Assembly (NCBI GenBank): GCA_015179125.1
Contig: WHVA01000300.1
Span: 1-64,000, forward strand
DNA: 64,000 bases
Direction: 5' to 3'
From: Gautieria morchelliformis
Taxonomy: Eukaryota; Basidiomycota; Agaricomycetes; Gomphales; Gomphaceae
Shown: positions 59,033 to 64,000 of the stretch, piece after piece
Position numbering within the stretch: position 1 is the first letter of the stretch
How the letters are laid out: each line of letters starts with the position of its first letter
Notes under the pieces: generated by a model
The model's database searches: none
What the model was told of the DNA's origin: nothing
What the model saw: only the letters and a program-made list of their open reading frames with translations
Position numbers and translations under genes: made by a program

Positions 59033-59605
59033 TTCAGTGGTTCTCCAACGACCAGGGTGACCGGTGAGAGGCATGTCATGGTGCGCTTTCACTATGTCAT
59101 GTCGTAGTTTTGCATCAAGCGGCACGTACACTTTGTTGTGATAGAGGACAAGCCCATCCTGTTCAGACCACTCTTCTCCTCGCAAATTTCCAGAGGAGCC
59201 CAGTTCTTTGAGAGCCTTGACAACCTTTTCATCCCGGTCTACACAGTTCCTTACTCGATTGAGGAAAGCATCACCTTCACCTGGGACTAACTGCGCGCCA
59301 GCCTCTGGGGGATTCGCCTTGATGTGGAACAAGTCAGGGGTAAGTAAGACTTGATTTTGGTTGTCTTCCTCCCCCCGCTTATGATCCACGCGTCGTGAGA
59401 GTGCATCAGGCTTGGCTGAATGACGACCAGGACGATGGATCAGCTCAAAATCAAAGCGAGAGAGGTAGAGTGACCAGCGTGCTTGACGACGGTTCAGGTT
59501 TTGTGCAGTGCGGAAGTAGGTGAGATTCTGATGGTCATTGAGAATCTCAATCTTGTGCTTTGTTCCCTCTAAGATGTGGCGCCATTCCTCTAATCCCCGA
59601 ATGCA
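58985..59605 (-). pseudogene. inverted pol segment: RNase H tail and H2C2 zinc-binding region
   Basis: Minus-strand frame, open from 59605 to about 58985: [47 protein letters not shown], a linker, then the H2C2 region AHHDMPLTGHPGRW and YWWPGMGRYIAK. The normal next residues (YVKACDLCNRTK) are on the plus strand at 59.6 kb. The segment is therefore inverted relative to the integrase it should precede. GCAAA is present at both breakpoints. Confidence 0.87.
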
Positions 59606-60907
59606 AAATACGTGAAGGCCTGTGACCTGTGCAACCGGACAAAAACCTTCCCTGCTTCTCCCATTGGCAAGCTTCTACCAAACGGTATCCCAGACCGTAG
59701 ATGGCAGGTTATGTCTGTTGACTTGATCGTAGAACTGCCTACCAGTCATGGCTATGATGCTCTCCTTGTTGTCGTCAATCGCCTCTCAAAGCGTGCACAT
59801 GTCATTCCCACCACTTCAGATGTAACTTCGGTGGGAGTTGCCCGACTCTTCCGTGATCATGTTTGGAAACTTCATGGGCTCCCTGAAGAAATCATCAGTG
59901 ATTGAGGCACACAGTTCATCTCCCAGTTCATGCGTGAACTGAACAAACTTCTTGGTGTCAAAGTCACTGCCTCTACTGCTTATCACCCCCAAACTGATGG
60001 ACAGACTGAAAGGGTTAATCAGGAGATTGAGCAATACCTTCGACTATTCGTCAACCAGCGTCAGGATGATTGGTTTGAATGGATATCCTTGGCCGAGTTT
60101 GCCTATAACAACCGAACCCATGCCTCAACCCAGACTACACCCTTCATGTTGGACAGTGGCCAACATCCAAGGCTGGGACTGGAACCAGTCCGGGAAACTC
60201 GACTCGAGGCCCTGGATGAGTTCACAACACGGATGGAAGCGGCCACAAGAGAAGCTCGTTCGGCCCTGTCCAAGGCAGCAGAGGACATGGCACGCTTCTA
60301 TGACATGCACCATAAAGCAGCCCCAGTTTATAAGCTTGGTGACAAGGTCTGGCTCAATGCACAAAACATCACAACCACTCGCCCAATGAAGAAGCTAGAC
60401 CACAAGTGGCTAGGCCCCTACACTGTTAATAAGGTGGTCTCACGAAATGCCTATGGTCTAAATCTTCCTGCATCCTTTGGTCGCACACATCCAGTGTTCT
60501 CTGTCGTCCTGCTTCAGCCATATGAAGATGACCCAATCCTTGAACGTCATGCCCCTCCACCACCCCCCCCTGTCATACGGGATGGAGCCGAAGAATATGA
60601 AGTTCAAAGGATTCTAGACAGCAGGATGTTCCGTGGAAGGTTGGAGTATCTCGTGCGCTGGAAGGGCTATGGAGCTGCCGACGATCTCTGGCTACCAGTG
60701 AAAGATGTCTCTGGGGCAAAGCGACTCGTTAAAGAATTTCACCGGCAGAACCCAGAGGCACCTCAGCGTATCTCAGCAGCCACATATATGTCCCTCCCCT
60801 TCCAGAGATTTCAGAACTTCACAGAACCTTCCAGGCAAACTCTCTTTGACTGGACAGCAGGCAGGGCTTCTACTTATGATGTCAAGGGTCCAGAACCCCA
60901 AAGATAA
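59606..60907 (+). pseudogene. G2 integrase core, GPY/F and chromodomain
   Basis: Plus-strand frame from the second half of the zinc-binding module (KACDLCNRTK) through the integrase core (MSVDLIVELPTSHGYDALLVV; STAYHPQTDGQTERVNQEIE), GPY/F (DHKWLGPYTVNKVV, HPVFSVVLL) and a chromodomain near the end (EYEVQRILDSRM, LEYLVRWKGYG, DDLWLPVKDV). One TGA at 59904-59906 falls in the conserved SDxGTQF motif where arginine is invariant. Chromodomains of this type steer integration to heterochromatin. Confidence 0.93.
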
Positions 60908-61013
60908 GTGATATCGGCCTCCGCCTAACCAATTCATTCCGATAAGCTATATATCCCCTCTCCACCTGTGACCGCTCACTTCCACTGCATCGACCCCACC
61001 ACATCCATCAACC

Positions 61014-61568
61014 ATGTCCTCGCCCGCCATTGAGCTTGTTGCCCTCCCCAGCTTCACCCAAAACCTCTCTGACCTGCCAAACATGTCACGTGTCGATCCC
61101 ACCCTCCTGCACTTCTCCGGCTTCTCGTCATCCAGAGCAGCCAGTGAAGCCAAGCTACAAAGGATGCTTGACTGCCGTGATCTCGACGTCGCATGGTCTT
61201 CAAAGTGGTCCGTCAGCTCTGAGGACCTCACACCAGCGGAGAGTCAGGCGCCCACTCGCCCTGCACTCGCATTCCTCAGACCCCGACACAGACGAGAGAA
61301 CACGTACTACGTCGGCGACCCTGTCTTCCTCAACGATGGAACCCCCCCTTGTGGAACTCCCTACACTTTCGAAGGCTGGGTGGGGCGGCGTTTCCGTAAC
61401 ATGGCAGGAGAGCGAATACATCGAGCAAGGTTCCGAGGGCCGCACTTGCCCATGGACCCCAATCCCCCTGAGCTCATCATTGACCTGCGTTACCAGGAAG
61501 GGAAGGGCCAGGAGAGATGGTGGTCCCGCCTGTGGCATACTTGGAAACGATGTCTCAGTGGATGTTGA
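61014..61568 (+). CDS. extra ORF of unknown function between integrase and the 3' LTR of G2
   Basis: ATG-initiated, 184 codons, open to its stop at 61566-61568. Preceded by a TATATATCCCC TATA-like motif near 60.95 kb. Protein starts MSSPAIELVALPSFTQNL, has no signal peptide or membrane segment, and contains NTYYVGDPVFLNDGTPP, GWVGRRFRNMAGERIHRARF and two Trp-rich C-terminal blocks. It is not env-like. I do not recognise it. A second frame (61030-61575) is open across most of it, which lowers confidence that this frame is the coding one. Confidence 0.5.
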   Translation: MSSPAIELVALPSFTQNLSDLPNMSRVDPTLLHFSGFSSSRAASEAKLQRMLDCRDLDVAWSSKWSVSSEDLTPAESQAPTRPALAFLRPRHRRENTYYVGDPVFLNDGTPPCGTPYTFEGWVGRRFRNMAGERIHRARFRGPHLPMDPNPPELIIDLRYQEGKGQERWWSRLWHTWKRCLSGC

Positions 61569-61607
61569 GGGCTAGGTGGCAGCTGTGCTTGTCGGGACGA
61601 CAAGCAT

Positions 61608-61621
61608 TGAGAGGGGGGTGA
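61608..61621 (+). other. G2 polypurine tract
   Basis: GAGAGGGGGGTGA immediately before the 3' LTR. Confidence 0.8.
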
Positions 61622-62016
61622 TGTCAGGGTTCACGCATTTCCTTCCACAAGTTTCTATTTCCTTCCATGAGTTTCCGTTATCTTCCGTCAGTTTCCATAA
61701 CCTTCCGTCACCTTCTGTCACATTCCGTCACATTCTGTCACATGCCACATTCCGTCACCTTCCATAACCTTCTACAAGTTTCCGTCTCCCCTATTATGTA
61801 AGCCTTGCCAGCGCTATAAGACTGTAGCCCGTGTGGTGGCGTTTCCTCAGCTTGATCTCTGAGGATACCCACTACACAGGCAAGTCCCCATGTATCTATC
61901 GTTGGTAGAGTTATAAACTGAGGATACCCACTACACAGTTGGTCATTGTCCTAGTATCGGCTCTTATCTCCTTGAGTATCTTTGGTTGTGGCTTCGTCAT
62001 TAGTGTTGCCCTCACA
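61622..62016 (+). repeat. G2 3' LTR (395 bp)
   Basis: Same length as 46678-47072 and differing mostly by C/T changes in the pyrimidine-rich array. Confidence 0.93.
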
Positions 62017-63825
62017 ATTTAATTCTCAGGTGTCATATGTATTCTCGTATTGTTTTCTTGCCTTGGTAAGCTTCATAGAATTTCGTACGCATCTGTTGTC
62101 TAAAACGTGCTGGAAAACAGAAGTCAAATAGCTCTTTTCCCAGGGATTCTACCGTATAGGTGTTGGGTTGTGGAGCCACGAATGTCATGTAATACTTGGC
62201 CGCTTTTCCTTTCATAAACTTCTTCATGTGTCTTACACGAAAATGAGATGGAAAATTTGTCATTTTGAACCAATTATTTACTTCAAACGTCCATTATTCA
62301 AACGCGTCGAAGTCTGCGGAGCCGTCATAGGGATCTGGCTCCGAGATTTTCATGCGGGACGTGTCCGCAAGTCTTTCTTTCAGTCTTTGATGGTAGGCTT
62401 TCTTTTGAAGTATTTTGGCTTTGTACACACTAGGTGGGTCACTGGATTTAGCCGATGATACATCCGAGTCCTATTGCCGGTTCGTAGGGGGCCTCGTCGT
62501 TCCTTCCCTGAAGATATTGGCCAGATAGCTTTGGACTGGAATCTGGTCCGTAGCATGGGTCAGGAGCGGGTAAGCGGTTGTTGCTGATTCCTTATTCCCA
62601 GGTTTCAACTGTCTAAGCTGATAGACCCCAGGGAGGACACTTGATAAATTTTTGTGAAAATTTTCTCCGCAGGTTTCTGCTGGGTCCGCTCCATTGAGTT
62701 CTACGTGGAGTTGTTGGGCAAGCAGTTCGTCAGTTTTGGAGGTGACGGTCTGTATGTTTATTGTCAACGTTGTATCCTTTGAGCTTGACTCACGTGCCCT
62801 CCATTTTTCTTTTTGCACCGCAGTCAATCTAGGCGTCGCTCGGGGCGTTGTCTTAGCAAGTTGTGACGTCGATGGCGCAGTCGATTCGGATGTCGCAGTG
62901 TTATTTACATCAGTGTAATGGGACATGCGTCATGCTCGATCTTTTATCATCTCACACAGTGATTTCAAGTCCATGTTGTCTAAGATGCCGATCATGAGCT
63001 GTCGGTAAGGGTCCTGGTCATGTTCGAGCGTTGTCGGGGATGGTCTGCGTATTCGTCTGGATTTACCAGGCGGGCATAATGTCCATGAAGCAGGGATCTC
63101 GCCGTATGGATCTTCCGACCCGTCGTAGTCGGACCATGCTGGCGATTCATGACCTGCCCGTTCCAGAGTCTCCGGTGTGGGGCCACGTCGTGTGCTGATG
63201 CGGTCGGGGGAGTCGTTGGTAGGCCAGGACTGTGATCAGAGAACCAGTCCTGGAAGTAGCGAGCATTCGTCCGAACTATTGCATGGCCATTTGGAGGCCT
63301 TCCCTTACCCATGTCGCGTTGGGCCGGTAGGAATTCGTCCTGACTTGACTCGGTGTCGACGTATTCATTGTCGACTTCAGCCTCACTCACAGAGCGGTGG
63401 TGAAGATCTATCAGGTCAGCTCCATCCGCAGAGCAGGGGCGATATTCCATTGAGTCAGCTCCATCCGCTGAGCGGGGGCGGCGTTCTCTCCAGTCAGCAC
63501 CATCCGCTGGGCAGGGGCGACATGTCATAACCCCGTGACGGTTCTCAGTTATGAGCTCGCCAATGGGGGTTCTGTCCTCGACCTCTAGAAGGGGTATGCG
63601 TGTTTCTGTTGATTGGGAAACGTCAAGGGCCACACCCTCCGCTCTTTCTCGGTCGTGATATTCATCATCACTTACTTGGGAAGTGGTGATCTCGATATCA
63701 TCTCCCAGGTCCATCGAGGTTTCCTCGTGGCCAGGTTCTTGAGGTGACTCGGTGTAGGGGTTCGGTGTGTCTGTCTCAGCCAAAGCTGGGCGCTCTGAGT
63801 ATGCTTTTCCAGAGCATGTGGCCAT
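62017..63825 (-). pseudogene. G1 gag N-terminal part
   Basis: ATG at 63823-63825 (MATCSGKAYSERPAL), an acidic Ser/Asp-rich region, three tandem SADGAD repeats (about 63.41-63.51 kb), then after frame changes near 62.95 and 62.46 kb the gag core: EPDPYDGSADFDAFE, MTNFPSHFRVRHMKKFMKGKAAKYYM and LFDFCFPARFRQQMRTKFYEAYQGKKTIREYI. TGA at 62033-62035 follows. The frame would continue at 46677 if G2 were absent. Confidence 0.82.
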
Positions 63826-63941
63826 TCTGTGGGTTTTCTTTGAGTTACACGTAGTTGAGAGAAAGATTTTTTGAGAAATTGGGTACTCAGCGGTTGATCA
63901 GGCCGTCGAGCTCAATGTTGATTTAAGAGTAGGTCAAAAAA

Positions 63942-64000
63942 TGTAACGAAGTGTGAATCGGAGCTTTAAGAGTGTTGATAGGACAGGCTTAATAGTGAAG
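63942..64000 (-). repeat. G1 5' LTR, first 59 bases visible
   Basis: Identical base for base to 34906-34964; cut by the window end. Confidence 0.92.

Larger units (their letters stand above)
46678..62016 (+). mobile_element. Ty3/gypsy element G2 inserted in G1 gag, itself full of insertions
   Basis: Two 395-bp LTRs in direct orientation bound it, with gag just inside the left one and integrase plus a polypurine tract just inside the right one. It interrupts the G1 gag frame. No target duplication is visible: the left flank is AGATC and the right flank ATTTA. This suggests recombination between two G2 copies or loss of flanking bases. Protease and RT of G2 are missing. Confidence 0.82.
34906..64000 (-). 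mobile_element. Ty3/gypsy element G1 with nested insertions, right end beyond the window
   Basis: LTR sequence starting TGTAACGAAGTGTG occurs at 34906 and again at 63942. The 59 bases visible in the right copy are identical to the left one. Between them, minus-strand gypsy sequence in the correct order (gag 63.8 to 62.0 and 46.7 to 45.8 kb; protease-RT 44.4-42.3; RNase H 41.0-40.5; integrase 38.2-35.4) is interrupted by inserted elements. Removing 38179-39131, 39251-40508 and 41043-42312 with one copy of each target duplication restores a continuous pol frame across each junction, which shows they are insertions into one element. The G1 part alone adds up to roughly 9-10 kb. Confidence 0.88.

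Overview
The window reads as a repeat-dominated stretch of a basidiomycete (Agaricomycete) nuclear genome. The evidence is short introns with GTRNGY donors, NACHT-WD40 NLR-like genes with nearly identical WD repeats, a Plavaka-type transposase, chromodomain Ty3/gypsy elements and a CHD/Mit1-like remodeller. The tail of the second NLR and the gypsy families are of the kind I associate with Rhizoctonia/Ceratobasidiaceae; that placement is inference from memory.

Layout. (1) 1-9147: an NLR-like NACHT-WD40 gene on + is cut on the left by a decayed Ty3/gypsy pol fragment and split by a Ty1/copia element (2521-7108) with a 5-bp target duplication. (2) 9317-15738: a multi-exon CHD/Mit1-type SNF2 remodeller on -, the most gene-like locus here. 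(3) 16.5-20.4 kb: decayed gypsy gag-protease split by a solo LTR, followed by a decayed copy of a hairpin-rich non-autonomous LTR element. (4) 20.5-28.2 kb: an aminoglycoside-phosphotransferase-like pseudogene on -, a five-exon zinc-finger-like gene on + with a solo LTR sitting exactly at a splice donor, and a large multi-exon gene of unknown function on -. (5) 29.0-33.9 kb: a C2-NACHT-WD40 NLR-like gene with 11 nearly identical WD repeats and three lesions. (6) 34.9 kb to the window end: one Ty3/gypsy element (G1, - strand) whose LTRs appear at 34906 and 63942. It is expanded by nested insertions: three solo LTRs, an unassigned 1.4-kb block, and a second gypsy element (G2, 46678-62016). G2 itself holds a foldback repeat, a Plavaka DNA transposon with a SINE inside it, an inverted pair of G3 LTRs split by the hairpin-rich element, a G3 gag, and an internally inverted pol segment.

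The window is mainly a record of transposon-on-transposon insertion. Seven insertions could be dated relative to their hosts because I found matching 5-bp (LTR) or 13-bp (SINE) target duplications. Many reading frames carry TGA where an arginine CGA codon is expected, which suggests C-to-T decay at CpG sites. The strongest candidate for something undescribed is the hairpin-rich non-autonomous LTR element at 54209-56855, whose interior is an almost unbroken chain of short perfect stem-loops, with a decayed relative at about 18.67-20.38 kb.
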